This document shows, piece by piece, positions 43,147-52,140 of a DNA stretch of 64,000 nucleotides. The DNA lies in NCBI RefSeq assembly GCF_020005165.1, contig NZ_JAHCLT010000001.1:744001-808000 (forward strand), given 5' to 3'. A model generated the notes under the pieces. The model saw only the letters and a program-made list of their open reading frames with translations, did no database searches and was not told the origin of the DNA. This DNA comes from Kangiella taiwanensis. GTDB taxonomy: Bacteria > Pseudomonadota > Gammaproteobacteria > Enterobacterales > Kangiellaceae. Each line of letters opens with the position of its first letter. Position 1 is the first letter of the stretch. Both the position numbers and the translations under genes were made by a program.

Positions 43147-44471
43147 TCAAACTGAATACGGCTCCAGCTTCTGCGCTGCCAGAGCCAAACAAATGCACCG
43201 GTTTGCAAAACACGATAGACCGAGTAAGCAACCCAAATGATGGTTAGGCTCTTACCAAGGTAAGGGCCGAGATACCATGCGACTGGCAAGAAAAGTATCC
43301 ATTGCGAAATTATCGAGACGTATAAAGTCGACTTGGTCGAGCCAGCGCCATTAAGCGCATTCAAGAAGACCAGCCCAACCGCATCAATGACGATAATCAG
43401 AGCCGATAATTTAAAAGGCCAGTGAGCCAGCTTCAGGGCTTCAGGCTCCTTCAAGAAGATCCCCATGATAGGGTCGGTGAAAATGTAGAAGATGGCACCT
43501 AAGCCAATGGCAAAGATGATCGCCATCTTGGCAACATCCCAGCCCCAAAGGTAAGCATTTTGAGGATCTTTGCGGCCCAAGGACTGCCCGACCAGCGTCG
43601 CAGCACCAATACCCAAGGCAATGCAAGGCAGAATGCCAACGAGCATCACGTTAGTAATGGCGTTGACCGCGGCCAGTTGATGCGTACCGACCATACCAAT
43701 GATCCAGAACAGCGCGGTAAATCCGCCCGCGAAGAACAGCTGTTGGAGCGCTGAAGGAATCGAAATTTTCAGAATGCCGCGAATGGTTGGCCAGCGAGCA
43801 AGCTGCGACAAGTAACCGTATTCTTTGGTGTGTTTACTGGCTAAATAATGGTAGTACAAGGTGCCCAGCGCCACAGAAACGGTGGTGCCAATACCTGCGC
43901 CGAGAGTACCTAGTTCTGGCATCCCAAAGTGGCCAAAGATCAGCGCATAGTTCAAGATGATATTGATGGTGTGCATGATCAGTAGCGTGCGCAGGTAATA
44001 TTGAGTTTGGCTGATTGCGCTCCAATAGCTGCGGTAGCTAAAGTTTAAGCCGACCGCGACAATGCCGACGAAGCGTGCTTGGAGGTAAGGGATACCTTCT
44101 TTGAGTAATTCAGGATCGTCATTTAACAGGTGTAAAATCTTCGGTGCTAAGAAAAATAACGCGATACTGGTCGGCAGGGCGAGCAGGGTAATAATAGCCA
44201 GCGCGGCATTCATAGGGTACGCCGCTTCTTCGCTACGACCTTCGCCAATGCGACGCGACACCATGGCCTGCACACCCGCAGCAAAGCCAGTAAAAAAAGC
44301 TACGGCCATGAAGTTGATAAAGCCCGAAATACCAATTGCTGCAATCGCGGCACTGCCTTGGGTTCCAACCATAGCAGCATCGACCAGATTCAGGACATTT
44401 TGGGAAACCATACCACCGACGATGGGCAAAGATATTTCGAGGACCTGACGGGAGCGATCTTTATTCAGCAA
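43143..44471 (-). CDS. MATE-family efflux transporter
   Basis: A 442-residue inner-membrane protein with 12 predicted membrane segments in two related halves. The N-terminal block LEISLPIVGGMVSQNVLNLVDAAMVG is typical of MATE exporters that use sodium or proton gradients to expel drugs or metabolites. The start appears to be TTG at 44471, with AGG 7 bases upstream; the first in-frame ATG is inside the first membrane segment (codon 22). The substrate is unknown. Its 3' end overlaps the antiporter gene by 4 bases. Confidence 0.88.
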   Translation of the reverse strand: MLNKDRSRQVLEISLPIVGGMVSQNVLNLVDAAMVGTQGSAAIAAIGISGFINFMAVAFFTGFAAGVQAMVSRRIGEGRSEEAAYPMNAALAIITLLALPTSIALFFLAPKILHLLNDDPELLKEGIPYLQARFVGIVAVGLNFSYRSYWSAISQTQYYLRTLLIMHTINIILNYALIFGHFGMPELGTLGAGIGTTVSVALGTLYYHYLASKHTKEYGYLSQLARWPTIRGILKISIPSALQQLFFAGGFTALFWIIGMVGTHQLAAVNAITNVMLVGILPCIALGIGAATLVGQSLGRKDPQNAYLWGWDVAKMAIIFAIGLGAIFYIFTDPIMGIFLKEPEALKLAHWPFKLSALIIVIDAVGLVFLNALNGAGSTKSTLYVSIISQWILFLPVAWYLGPYLGKSLTIIWVAYSVYRVLQTGAFVWLWQRRSWSRIQFD

Positions 44472-44550
44472 ACTGAGCGCCTGAAATGTGTTACAAGAAT
44501 TGCCCGCATTGTATCAGTTATTGCGGGCGTCTGTCCGTTTTAAAGTGGAT

Positions 44551-45225
44551 TTAGCTCACTTCGGCTGGTAAGTGCCAATCGATGGGTTGCTTACCGTCTG
44601 CGACGAGTAGCTCGTTGGTTCTGACAAAATGATTACAGCCAAAGAAGCCGCGATGAGCCGACAGTGGTGACGGATGGGGCGCGGTTAAGACGTAGTGGCG
44701 GTTGCGGTCAATCGATTGACCTTTCTTCTTGGCATGGCTTCCCCATAGTAAAAATACAATTCCTTCATTTTCTTGATTTAACGTCTGAACCACTTTGTCA
44801 GTGAAACGTTCCCAACCGATGTTGGCATGAGAGTGGGCTTTGCCTTGTTCGACGGTGAGCACTGTATTGAGTAGTAAAACACCTTGCTCAGCCCAGCTTT
44901 GCAGGTAGCCGTGCTGTGGGATTTTAAAATCAGGAATGGATTGCGCTAATTCTTTATACATATTCACCAGTGATGGTGGTGTTTTAACCCCTGGTTGTAC
45001 CGAGAAGCATAAGCCATGCGCTTGATTTGGGCCGTGATATGGATCTTGGCCAAGAATCACGACTTTGACCTGATCGAATTCGGTGGCTTTGAAGGCATTA
45101 AAGACCTGCTCTTTTGGCGGATAAATCGTTTTGCCAGAGGCGCGCTCACCAGCAACATAATTCATGATTTCGATAAAGTATTGCTGTTCTTTTTCTTGCC
45201 CTAGCACATCACTCCAAGTGGTCAT
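44551..45225 (-). CDS. ung: Uracil-DNA glycosylase
   Basis: Removes uracil from DNA in base-excision repair. It has 224 residues from the ATG at 45225, which has a strong GGGGGAA site; a longer in-frame start at 45285 lies inside the upstream gene. The catalytic water-activating motif [19 protein letters not shown] (about 58-76) and the C-terminal [17 protein letters not shown] loop (about 181-197) are both intact, the standard family 1 UNG. The ATG overlaps the stop of the SMR gene (ATGA), so the two are translationally coupled. Confidence 0.97.
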   Translation of the reverse strand: MTTWSDVLGQEKEQQYFIEIMNYVAGERASGKTIYPPKEQVFNAFKATEFDQVKVVILGQDPYHGPNQAHGLCFSVQPGVKTPPSLVNMYKELAQSIPDFKIPQHGYLQSWAEQGVLLLNTVLTVEQGKAHSHANIGWERFTDKVVQTLNQENEGIVFLLWGSHAKKKGQSIDRNRHYVLTAPHPSPLSAHRGFFGCNHFVRTNELLVADGKQPIDWHLPAEVS

Positions 45226-45548
45226 GCTTCCCCCTTCGAGACAAGTTTCAGTCCTACGATACCGGTCACAATCAACAGTAGGCATAAAATACGCAAGATA
45301 TCTTTTGATTCATTAAATAAAAACATGCCCATGATGGCAACGCCAACGGCGCCGATACCTGTCCACACCGCATAAGCGGTTCCCACGGGAATTGTTTTCA
45401 TGGCGATAGATAACAGCCAAAAGCTAATACCCATCGCGATGACGGTTAAGACTGTTGGTAGAGGTTTACTAAACCCTTCGGTGTATTTCAGGCCAATAGC
45501 CCAGCCACACTCGAATAAACCTGCAATAAATAAATAGAGCCATGCCAT
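45222..45548 (-). CDS. SMR-family exporter of the SugE/Gdx type
   Basis: A 108-residue, four-segment membrane protein from the ATG at 45548, which has AGGAG 6 bases upstream. The essential membrane glutamate is in [19 protein letters not shown] and the SMR signature is [14 protein letters not shown]. The GLKYTEGF variant fits the SugE/Gdx branch, known to export guanidinium, rather than the EmrE multidrug branch. Its short upstream region shows no clear guanidine riboswitch. It is coupled to ung. Confidence 0.88.
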   Translation of the reverse strand: MAWLYLFIAGLFECGWAIGLKYTEGFSKPLPTVLTVIAMGISFWLLSIAMKTIPVGTAYAVWTGIGAVGVAIMGMFLFNESKDILRILCLLLIVTGIVGLKLVSKGEA

Positions 45549-45620
45549 AACCAACTCCTAATGCCGTGAATGTTTATATGGTGGTGGCTAGTCTAGCACT
45601 CGACGAATCAAAGGTTAATC

Positions 45621-46334
45621 TCAATGGATTAAGAGCTGGCCTATTAAGCCCAATAAAAAACCAGCAACTGCGCCTAAAGGCGGTCCCCAGTGCTTATCGA
45701 GCTTCGCCTGTGGTGCGATATCTTGAAATGTCAGATAAAGGATGCCACCTGCTGCAAAGATCATGATGGCGCCCACAGCGGTAGGGTAAGCAGCAAGCCA
45801 GAAGTAACCTGCGAGTCCGGCAATCGGGCCAAGGAAAGCCATGCACAAAAACGCAAAAATGATGACGCTTGGTTTGAAGGCTTTTGCTGCATTCATCTCG
45901 CGAAAAGCATTAAAGCCCTCTGGCAAGTTTTGCAGTGCGATAAGGCCAGCTAATAGCATTCCTGCCGTGCCACCTTCGGCAAATGCCGCTCCTAGCGCTA
46001 AAGCTTCTGGAATGAAATCGGACAACATGGCAGCGAGTTGGCTGGCAGGACTTTTAAGATAGTTGAGCAATCGATCTAGCGCCATGAAGGCAATACCGCC
46101 CAGTGCGAAGTATATCGCGGTTTCAGCAGTACTGAGTTTGGCGCTTCCTTCCGGGACTAAAACCAAAGCTATAGCCGACAGTAGCGCACCGCCGCCAAAG
46201 GCAATGATGCTGTGACGAAGTTCTTGCTCAAGCCATTGAGGCCGAATATGTTCAAATCGAGCGAGTAGGGCACCTGCGGGCATTGATAAGCCTGCGCCGA
46301 GAGTCAGTAATACGATCAGTAACCACTCGCTCAT
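45621..46334 (-). CDS. ZIP-family metal transporter
   Basis: A 237-residue protein with about eight membrane segments. The two central metal-site helices are recognisable: one carries LSDFIPEALALGAAFAEG and the next IALQNLPEGFNAF. In most ZIP zinc importers the first reads His-Asn-x-Pro-Glu-Gly; here Asp-Phe-Ile-Pro-Glu-Ala replaces it, so the first metal ligand differs. The metal and even the direction of transport are therefore uncertain. It lies 3 bases downstream of rnk on the same strand. Confidence 0.82.
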   Translation of the reverse strand: MSEWLLIVLLTLGAGLSMPAGALLARFEHIRPQWLEQELRHSIIAFGGGALLSAIALVLVPEGSAKLSTAETAIYFALGGIAFMALDRLLNYLKSPASQLAAMLSDFIPEALALGAAFAEGGTAGMLLAGLIALQNLPEGFNAFREMNAAKAFKPSVIIFAFLCMAFLGPIAGLAGYFWLAAYPTAVGAIMIFAAGGILYLTFQDIAPQAKLDKHWGPPLGAVAGFLLGLIGQLLIH

Positions 46335-46337
46335 AAG

Positions 46338-46751
46338 TTAGACGTGGTACTTACCTTCGCGCTCGGGTTGATATACAACTTGGTCAATAGTGACTTCCAT
46401 CATGCCGCCACCTGGTTTTGGCCACTCGATACTGTCACCTTCTTTTAAACCGATCAAAGCGCTACCTACAGGAGCAAGGATAGATAAAGTTTTGCCAGTA
46501 CCATCTACACCTTTGGGGTAAACAAGAGTCAAATCAAATGCTTCATTTGAACCCGAAACCTTAAATTTCACTTCAGAGTTCATCGTCACGACATCCTTTG
46601 GCATTTTCTCGGGAGATAAGATCTTAGCGCGTCCAATTTCCATCTCTAATGCCTGTATACCAGGATTATCTTTACTAGAAACTTGTTCTAGTAATCGCTC
46701 AAGTCTTTCAACATCAAGCTCTGATAAAGTTATGTTAGGTGTTTTACTCAT
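46338..46751 (-). CDS. rnk: Rnk-like GreA/GreB-family regulator
   Basis: A 137-residue protein resembling E. coli Rnk (136 residues), named as a regulator of nucleoside diphosphate kinase and structurally related to GreA/GreB but with a very short N-terminal coil. Matching blocks are DVERLERLLEQ at the start, EKMPKDVVTMNSEVKF, then LSILAPVGSALIGLKEGDSI and a final YQPEREGKYHV. It probably binds RNA polymerase; the physiological role is uncertain. The ZIP gene follows 3 bases later. Confidence 0.88.
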   Translation of the reverse strand: MSKTPNITLSELDVERLERLLEQVSSKDNPGIQALEMEIGRAKILSPEKMPKDVVTMNSEVKFKVSGSNEAFDLTLVYPKGVDGTGKTLSILAPVGSALIGLKEGDSIEWPKPGGGMMEVTIDQVVYQPEREGKYHV

Positions 46752-46846
46752 TATTTTACCATTCAGTAACGTTTGCTCATCCTAGATTACTTCGGAAAAA
46801 CTTTTCGTCAAGGCAAATTTAGAGGGATGTTTGTTCTACCGCAATA

Positions 46847-47212
46847 TTAATTATTCAGCTTCCAACGGCCATCAACTTTAGTAAAAACTAGGTCTTTGTG
46901 TGATGCCGGAACTTGAAAGCGAATGGTTTTCTGGTCATCAGAAATGATAGGGCTTCGAGTTTTTGCCTGATTTAAGTAGTTCAATAACTGTTCGGCTTTG
47001 TGATTGGTGAAGTCCTCGGGTTTGATATCCTGATCAGGAGATAGGTTGGCATACTCGGTGACGATTTTATGCTTTTCGCCAGACTCTAATACTTGAATCA
47101 TCTCGTCCAATGTCGCTTGTATTTCTTCTTCAGGAGTTGGTTGTGCACATGAAGATAAAGCGATAATAAGTACTGCGCTGATTAATAGGCTCCACCATTT
47201 GATACCCATCAT
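46847..47212 (-). CDS. Small putative lipoprotein, unknown function
   Basis: A 121-residue protein with an N-terminal signal of the lipoprotein type: a hydrophobic core (about 7-19) followed by the lipobox ALSSC. The mature part is Glu/Gln/Lys-rich, with helices (TPEEEIQATLDEMIQVLESG) and a C-terminal strand segment DLVFTKVDGRWKLNN. The whole resembles the small NTF2-like folds often found in lipoproteins. I do not recognise a named family. It stands alone between rnk and comF, all on the minus strand. Confidence 0.75.
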   Translation of the reverse strand: MMGIKWWSLLISAVLIIALSSCAQPTPEEEIQATLDEMIQVLESGEKHKIVTEYANLSPDQDIKPEDFTNHKAEQLLNYLNQAKTRSPIISDDQKTIRFQVPASHKDLVFTKVDGRWKLNN

Positions 47213-47288
47213 AAATACTATCCTTCTAATTAACGTTGTATGCTTTTGATTTGTTTATAGTAGACAAAAGGACTTCTTAGTTAAAGAC

Positions 47289-48014
47289 TTAGGTTTTAGC
47301 AAGACACCAGACGTCGACCGTCTTAACCCCACTGTTTAAGCACAGCTTGGCGGCTTCGCTAACCGTCGAGCCAGTAGTGACCACATCATCGATTAATGCA
47401 ATGTGTGTGGGTAATGACTTTCTTAAATAAAAAGCGTTATTCAAGTTCTTACGACGCTGTTTTTCACTCAAGCCGATTTGATGTGGAGTATCTTTAACAC
47501 GGGTTAATGCATTGCTCAGTTGTATTCCAAGAGAATTCGATAAATGGCGAGTAATAATATCGGACTGGTTAAAGCCGCGTTCACTGAGACGTTTCGGGTG
47601 GAGCGGAATAGCGACAAGCGCTTGCGGTAACGGCGTGTCTTCGTAACTCAATCTGATTCGGCGCTCTAGTACGTGGCTGAGGCTACGTGCGTAGTGAAGT
47701 TGTTTGTTGAACTTGAGTTCACTCAGCGCTTTATCCACTGGGAACTTATACCGAGTGGCTGCGATGACCTTATCAAATGCTGGTGGTTTTTTGACGCACT
47801 GCCCACAACTATTGGCATCATTGAGACTTTTATGGGTAATATGACCGGCTTCAATCGGGCTAGCACAAGTCATACAAGAACGGCCCATCGGCTCTATGGC
47901 CGAGAGGCAAGGATCGCAAATGCCAAGTTCTGATTGCTGCAGTCCACAAAAAGAGCAACTGCTCTGGAGCAGGGCCTCTTGGGCTGAACGACGCAAGTTA
48001 TCGAAAAAGCTCAT
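47289..48014 (-). CDS. comF: ComF-family phosphoribosyltransferase-like protein
   Basis: A 241-residue protein related to ComF/GntX, linked to DNA uptake or use of external DNA. The N-terminus has a zinc-finger-like set of cysteines (CSFCGLQQSELGICDPC, then CMTC and CGQC). The C-terminal type I phosphoribosyltransferase domain carries the PRPP loop IALIDDVVTTGSTVSEA (about 210-226). It is divergent from bioB, a very common gammaproteobacterial arrangement, and its start codon touches the BirA-type operator. Confidence 0.92.
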   Translation of the reverse strand: MSFFDNLRRSAQEALLQSSCSFCGLQQSELGICDPCLSAIEPMGRSCMTCASPIEAGHITHKSLNDANSCGQCVKKPPAFDKVIAATRYKFPVDKALSELKFNKQLHYARSLSHVLERRIRLSYEDTPLPQALVAIPLHPKRLSERGFNQSDIITRHLSNSLGIQLSNALTRVKDTPHQIGLSEKQRRKNLNNAFYLRKSLPTHIALIDDVVTTGSTVSEAAKLCLNSGVKTVDVWCLAKT

Positions 48015-48047
48015 TGTAAACCTAAATTCCCTTTTCTTGGTTGACAG
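48014..48047 (+). promoter_or_regulatory. BirA (biotin repressor) operator
   Basis: The left half TTGTAAACC (48014-48022) matches the biotin operator half-site exactly. After 16 bases the right half GGTTGACAG (48039-48047) matches 7 of 9 positions of the GGTTTACAA inverted half. From memory, the spacing and the start of the spacer (TAAAT) also agree with the E. coli bio operator. It lies between the divergent comF and bioB genes, where BirA bound to biotinyl-AMP would block transcription. Confidence 0.8.
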
Positions 48048-48068
48048 TGTATTCTTGGGAAGTAAACT
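48041..48068 (+). promoter_or_regulatory. Candidate sigma-70 promoter of bioB
   Basis: A perfect -35 hexamer TTGACA (48041-48046) is followed by 16 bases and TAAACT (48063-48068), a 4-of-6 match to the -10 consensus. The -35 lies inside the right half of the BirA operator and accounts for both mismatches of that half-site. The bioB ATG is 85 bases further on. Confidence 0.6.
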
Positions 48069-48152
48069 GCACGCATATTGCAGTTACTGCGTTTTAGCCA
48101 AGCAAATAACGCTAAAACGTATAAAAAATATACTATAAGGGTTAAAGATACA

Positions 48153-49238
48153 ATGAGCAATTTAGATTATTTAAATAGTGGCAAGGTTCGCAATGATTGG
48201 AGCTTGGCTGAGATAGAAGCTATCTATAATCAACCATTTAACGACTTATTGTTCGCGGCGCAGTTGATCCACCGCCAGAACTTTAACCCAAACGAAGTAC
48301 AAACCAGCACTTTATTAAGTATCAAAACGGGTGCTTGCCCTGAAGATTGTGCCTATTGCCCTCAGTCTGGTCACTACAATACTGGCTTGTCTAAAGAAAA
48401 ATTGATGGCTGTACAGAAAGTTGTTGAAAAAGCGCAACAAGCTAAGAAAAACGGTGCCACGCGTTTCTGTATGGGCGCAGCATGGCGCTCGCCACGTGAC
48501 AAAGACCTCGATGTCGTTATCGAAATGGTCCGCCAGGTTAAAGACATGGGATTAGAGACCTGTGTGACACTTGGCATGCTAACAGACGAGCAGGCGGGAA
48601 AATTGGCTGAAGCTGGTCTGGATTATTACAACCATAACCTTGATACCTCACCAGAGTATTACGAGCAAATCATTACCACGCGTAGCTACGATAACCGCTT
48701 GGATACGCTACAAAATGTGCGTGATGCGGGAATCAACGTCTGTAGTGGCGGCATCATTGGCATGGGCGAAAAAGTTAATGATCGCTATGGTTTGTTAATG
48801 CAACTGGCGAATATGCCAGAACATCCTCAGAGTGTGCCGATTAACATGCTGGTGGCAGTACCAGGTACGCCACTAGGTGAAGTGGAAAAGCTAGACGAGT
48901 TTGACTTTATTCGAATGATAGCAACTGCGCGTATCATTATGCCTAATTCTTACGTTCGCTTATCTGCAGGCCGAGAGGATATGAATGAGCAAACTCAGGC
49001 GCTATGCTACTTCGCGGGCGCCAACTCGATCTTCTACGGCGAAAAGCTACTAACCACTGCAAACCCGGAAGCTGAAGCTGATTCTGTTTTGTTTAAGCGT
49101 TTAGGGATTCAGCCTGAACAGCGTCATCACTCTAAAGAAGAGGTTGAAGCAGAAGCTGCTGATATGGCGGCTCAGGCTGCTGAACAGACAACGTCTGACA
49201 AGAAGCCGCTATTTTATGACGCGACCGAAGTGAACTAA
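48153..49238 (+). CDS. bioB: Biotin synthase
   Basis: Radical SAM enzyme that inserts sulfur into dethiobiotin to make biotin. It has 361 residues from the ATG at 48153; a longer in-frame start at 48078 overlaps the promoter and is not supported. The radical SAM cluster motif CPEDCAYC supplies Cys62, Cys66 and Cys69. Downstream the [12 protein letters not shown] block, the [11 protein letters not shown] segment and the conserved [10 protein letters not shown] (with the Arg ligand of the second cluster) are intact. An Ala/Glu-rich tail follows. It is the first gene of a bioB-F-H-C operon. Confidence 0.97.
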   Translation: MSNLDYLNSGKVRNDWSLAEIEAIYNQPFNDLLFAAQLIHRQNFNPNEVQTSTLLSIKTGACPEDCAYCPQSGHYNTGLSKEKLMAVQKVVEKAQQAKKNGATRFCMGAAWRSPRDKDLDVVIEMVRQVKDMGLETCVTLGMLTDEQAGKLAEAGLDYYNHNLDTSPEYYEQIITTRSYDNRLDTLQNVRDAGINVCSGGIIGMGEKVNDRYGLLMQLANMPEHPQSVPINMLVAVPGTPLGEVEKLDEFDFIRMIATARIIMPNSYVRLSAGREDMNEQTQALCYFAGANSIFYGEKLLTTANPEAEADSVLFKRLGIQPEQRHHSKEEVEAEAADMAAQAAEQTTSDKKPLFYDATEVN

Positions 49239-49289
49239 TTAGCGCCTAGAAGCCTAACTGTTTACCTCATTACAACCGCTAGGAATTCT

Positions 49290-50447
49290 ATGTGGAGTAA
49301 GCTTGAAAGCCGCTTAAAACAACGGCAGGCGCAGGACATGATGCGCCACCGTCTTACCTTAGAGAGTGGCCAAGATACAGAAGTGAGCGTCGATGGCGAT
49401 CACTTCCTTAATTTCAGTAGCAATGATTATTTAGGTCTGGCGAGTCACCCGAAACTGATCGAAGCTTCCCAAAAGGCCACTCAGCGATACGGCACTGGAA
49501 GTGGTGCGTCACACTTGGTGGTTGGACACAGTCATGAGCATCACCAGCTAGAAGAAGAGTTGGCTGAGTTTCTTGGTGTCGAACGCGCGCTTCTATTTTC
49601 CTCTGGCTTTATGGCCAACTACGGCGTATTAACCAGTTTGTTCGACCGCAATGACTTGTTGGTTCAAGATAAGTTGAATCACGCGTCCTTGATCGATGGT
49701 GGCCGTGCCAGCGACGCCAAAATGCTGCGTTATGCACATAATGATATGAGTTCGCTCGAACGCCAGTTAAAACATAAAGTTGATACGAAACTCATGGTCG
49801 CTGATGGCGTCTTTAGCATGGACGGGGATTTAGCGCCCTTGCCAGACATGCTGACACTAGGTGGGCAGTATAAAGCGAAACTGATGGTCGATGATGCCCA
49901 TGGATTTGGTGTGCTTGGTGAGTCCGGTAAGGGCACGTTAGAGCACTTTGGCTTGGAGCCGTCATCAGCAGATATCTACATGGCGACTTTTGGAAAGGCT
50001 CTAGGCAGTTACGGTGCCTTTGTTGCAGGCAACCATACGTTGATAGAAAGTTTGGTGCAGTTCGCGCGAAGTTACATTTATACCACTGCGGTACCGCCAT
50101 CGGTTGCCGCGGCTAGTCGAGCTGGTTTGAAATTACTACAGACTGAACCAGAGCGCCGCCAGCAACTGCAGGATAATATTGCTTACTTCAAACAGTTAGC
50201 GAACGAAGCGAAGCTACCGTTGATGCCATCTGACACAGCGATTCAGCCTGTGTTATTAGGCAGCAATGAACTGGCGTTAAAGGTCAGCGGTGGCTTGCGC
50301 GACAAAGGTTTATTGGTGGTGGCGATTAGACCGCCGACAGTACCTGAAAATAGCGCTCGGTTGAGAATCACCTTAACCGCAAATCATACGCGTCAACAGA
50401 TCCAACAATTAGTCGAAAGCATCACACAGCTACAGGCAGAGAATTAA
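49290..50447 (+). CDS. bioF: 8-amino-7-oxononanoate synthase
   Basis: PLP enzyme joining pimeloyl-ACP and alanine. The 385-residue length fits the family. Conserved features are FSSNDYLGLASHPKL near the N-terminus, GTGSGASHLVVGHS, the cofactor-binding DDAHGFGVLG and the PLP lysine in ATFGKALGSYGAF. It follows bioB by 51 bases with an AGGAAT site, and bioH starts 3 bases after its stop, so the cluster is an operon. Confidence 0.97.
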   Translation: MWSKLESRLKQRQAQDMMRHRLTLESGQDTEVSVDGDHFLNFSSNDYLGLASHPKLIEASQKATQRYGTGSGASHLVVGHSHEHHQLEEELAEFLGVERALLFSSGFMANYGVLTSLFDRNDLLVQDKLNHASLIDGGRASDAKMLRYAHNDMSSLERQLKHKVDTKLMVADGVFSMDGDLAPLPDMLTLGGQYKAKLMVDDAHGFGVLGESGKGTLEHFGLEPSSADIYMATFGKALGSYGAFVAGNHTLIESLVQFARSYIYTTAVPPSVAAASRAGLKLLQTEPERRQQLQDNIAYFKQLANEAKLPLMPSDTAIQPVLLGSNELALKVSGGLRDKGLLVVAIRPPTVPENSARLRITLTANHTRQQIQQLVESITQLQAEN

Positions 50448-50450
50448 GCA

Positions 50451-51227
50451 ATGAGTCGTTTAAAACCATTTGTTGAAACTATCGGCCAAGGTCCCGACTT
50501 GGTGTTACTTCATGGTTGGGGTTTACACTCCGGTATCTGGGAGCTCATCACGGAGCAATTGTCGCAAAATTACACCTTGCACTTAATTGACTTGCCTGGT
50601 TTTGGGCGTTCACCGCTGCCGAGTGGCGATTACAGTATTGACTTACTGACTGAGCAGGTCCTAAAAGTTACACCAGAAAAAGCGCACTACCTCGGTTGGT
50701 CGATGGGCGGTTTAGTCGCGACCAATATTGCCGTGAATCATCCTGATAGAGTTGAGTCGTTAATTACGGTGTCGAGCTCTCCACGTTTTGTACAAACAGA
50801 CGATTGGCAACATGCGATGAAGCCGAACATCATGGATAGTTTTTGTCGTTATTTAGAAGAAGATTACCAAGGAACTATTATTCGCTTCCTTGCAATACAA
50901 GCGATTGGTAGTGAAACGCAAAAAGAAGATATACGTCGTTTACGCGATACGGTATTTATTCACGGCATGCCAGCGTCAAAAGCGTTACGTGAAGGATTAA
51001 ACCTTCTTAACGATGTCGATTTGCGAGATCATTTAAAAGATATTTCTGTGCCTTTTTTACGCTTGTACGGACGCCTAGATTCTTTAGTGCCTGCGAAAGC
51101 TGCTAATGACATTCAGCAGTTAGCACCACACAGTAAGCATCATGTTTTCCCGAAAGCGAGCCACGCACCGTTTTTATCGCACACGAACCAGTTTGTAGAG
51201 AAAGTTAAAGAGTTTCTAGCCGCATGA
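50451..51227 (+). CDS. bioH: Pimeloyl-ACP methyl ester carboxylesterase
   Basis: Alpha/beta hydrolase that removes the methyl group from pimeloyl-ACP methyl ester, ending BioC-initiated pimelate synthesis. It has 258 residues. The N-terminal LVLLHGWGLHSGIWELI is typical of BioH. The nucleophile elbow is GWSMGGLVA, the acid lies in YGRLDSLVPAKA and the catalytic histidine in KASHAPFLSHT. It lies between bioF and bioC, overlapping the latter by 4 bases (ATGA). Confidence 0.95.
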   Translation: MSRLKPFVETIGQGPDLVLLHGWGLHSGIWELITEQLSQNYTLHLIDLPGFGRSPLPSGDYSIDLLTEQVLKVTPEKAHYLGWSMGGLVATNIAVNHPDRVESLITVSSSPRFVQTDDWQHAMKPNIMDSFCRYLEEDYQGTIIRFLAIQAIGSETQKEDIRRLRDTVFIHGMPASKALREGLNLLNDVDLRDHLKDISVPFLRLYGRLDSLVPAKAANDIQQLAPHSKHHVFPKASHAPFLSHTNQFVEKVKEFLAA

Positions 51228-52075
51228 GCCATCTAAGTTCTAACGATATTGCACGATCATTCAGTCAGGCCGCAAAGACTTATGACGCTGCGGCGTTTTT
51301 CCAACGCATTGCTGGCAAGCGTTTGTTTGAACGTTTGGATTACTTTAAACTTGAGCCGAAAAACATTGTCGACTTGGGCTGTGGGACTGGCGTTTTTACG
51401 CGTGAGCTATCACAACATTTTCCTCAGGCAAAAACAACGGGTGTCGATATTGCCGAAGGCATGATCGCCTGGTGTAAACAGCAATCACAATCTGAAGACT
51501 ATGTGTGTGCCGATGCGCTGGCACTGCCGTTCGACGATAATTCCCAAGACTTAATCTTCTCGAACTTGGCTATCCAATGGGTTGAAGACTTGCCCAAACT
51601 GTTTTCAGAATTGAATCGAGTATTAAAGCCAGAAGGATTATTGTTGTTTACAACGCTTGGCCCAGATACTTTGATGGAATTAAAGAAAAGCTTTGCTGAA
51701 GTGGATCATTACCAACACGTTAATGATTTCATTGATATGCACCATGTGGGTGACGCCATGCTACAAGCAACGATGCTTGATCCTGTTGTCGATGCGGAGC
51801 CAGTGGTGATTAGTTATGACAAAGCGACCGAATTAATGCGCGACTTAAAAGATATCGGCGCCCACAACGTCGATAACCGCCGAAGCTCAGGCCTAATGAG
51901 CCCAAAAAAATTACGTGCTGTTGAAAAAGCTTACCAACAATTCGCGTTGGATGATGGACAACTTCCTGCAACATATGAATTAGTTTATGGACATGCCTTT
52001 GGCTCAGAGAAAAAGCAAGCCACTAGCTATCATGAGTATATTGTTGAATTAGCGGAAGGGAAGGGAGAGGTTTAA
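51224..52075 (+). CDS. bioC: Malonyl-ACP O-methyltransferase
   Basis: Methylates malonyl-ACP with SAM to start pimeloyl synthesis through the fatty-acid cycle. It has 283 residues. The start (DIARSFSQAAKTYDAAAFFQ) is a BioC hallmark. SAM motif I is NIVDLGCGTGVFTREL, and the later FSNLAIQWVEDLPKLFSELN and FTTLGPDTLMELKKSF blocks are also typical. It ends the bioB-F-H-C unit. bioA is not found nearby. Confidence 0.95.
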   Translation: MSHLSSNDIARSFSQAAKTYDAAAFFQRIAGKRLFERLDYFKLEPKNIVDLGCGTGVFTRELSQHFPQAKTTGVDIAEGMIAWCKQQSQSEDYVCADALALPFDDNSQDLIFSNLAIQWVEDLPKLFSELNRVLKPEGLLLFTTLGPDTLMELKKSFAEVDHYQHVNDFIDMHHVGDAMLQATMLDPVVDAEPVVISYDKATELMRDLKDIGAHNVDNRRSSGLMSPKKLRAVEKAYQQFALDDGQLPATYELVYGHAFGSEKKQATSYHEYIVELAEGKGEV

Positions 52076-52140
52076 AGGTACACTGACTAGATTTATAAAC
52101 TTCGGAAAAACTTTTAAAGTTTCAGTGATTGAGAAATAAA

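Noticed and set aside
45549-45620. Possible guanidine-II (mini-ykkC) riboswitch before the gdx/sugE-like gene
   Set aside because: Only one ACGG is present near the ribosome-binding site and no paired small hairpins with ACGR loops could be drawn.
46789-52115. 17-base direct repeat ACTTCGGAAAAACTTTT at 46789-46805 and 52099-52115
   Set aside because: An exact match, but one pair of this length can arise by chance in 64 kb, and the two contexts (upstream of rnk, downstream of bioC) share nothing else.
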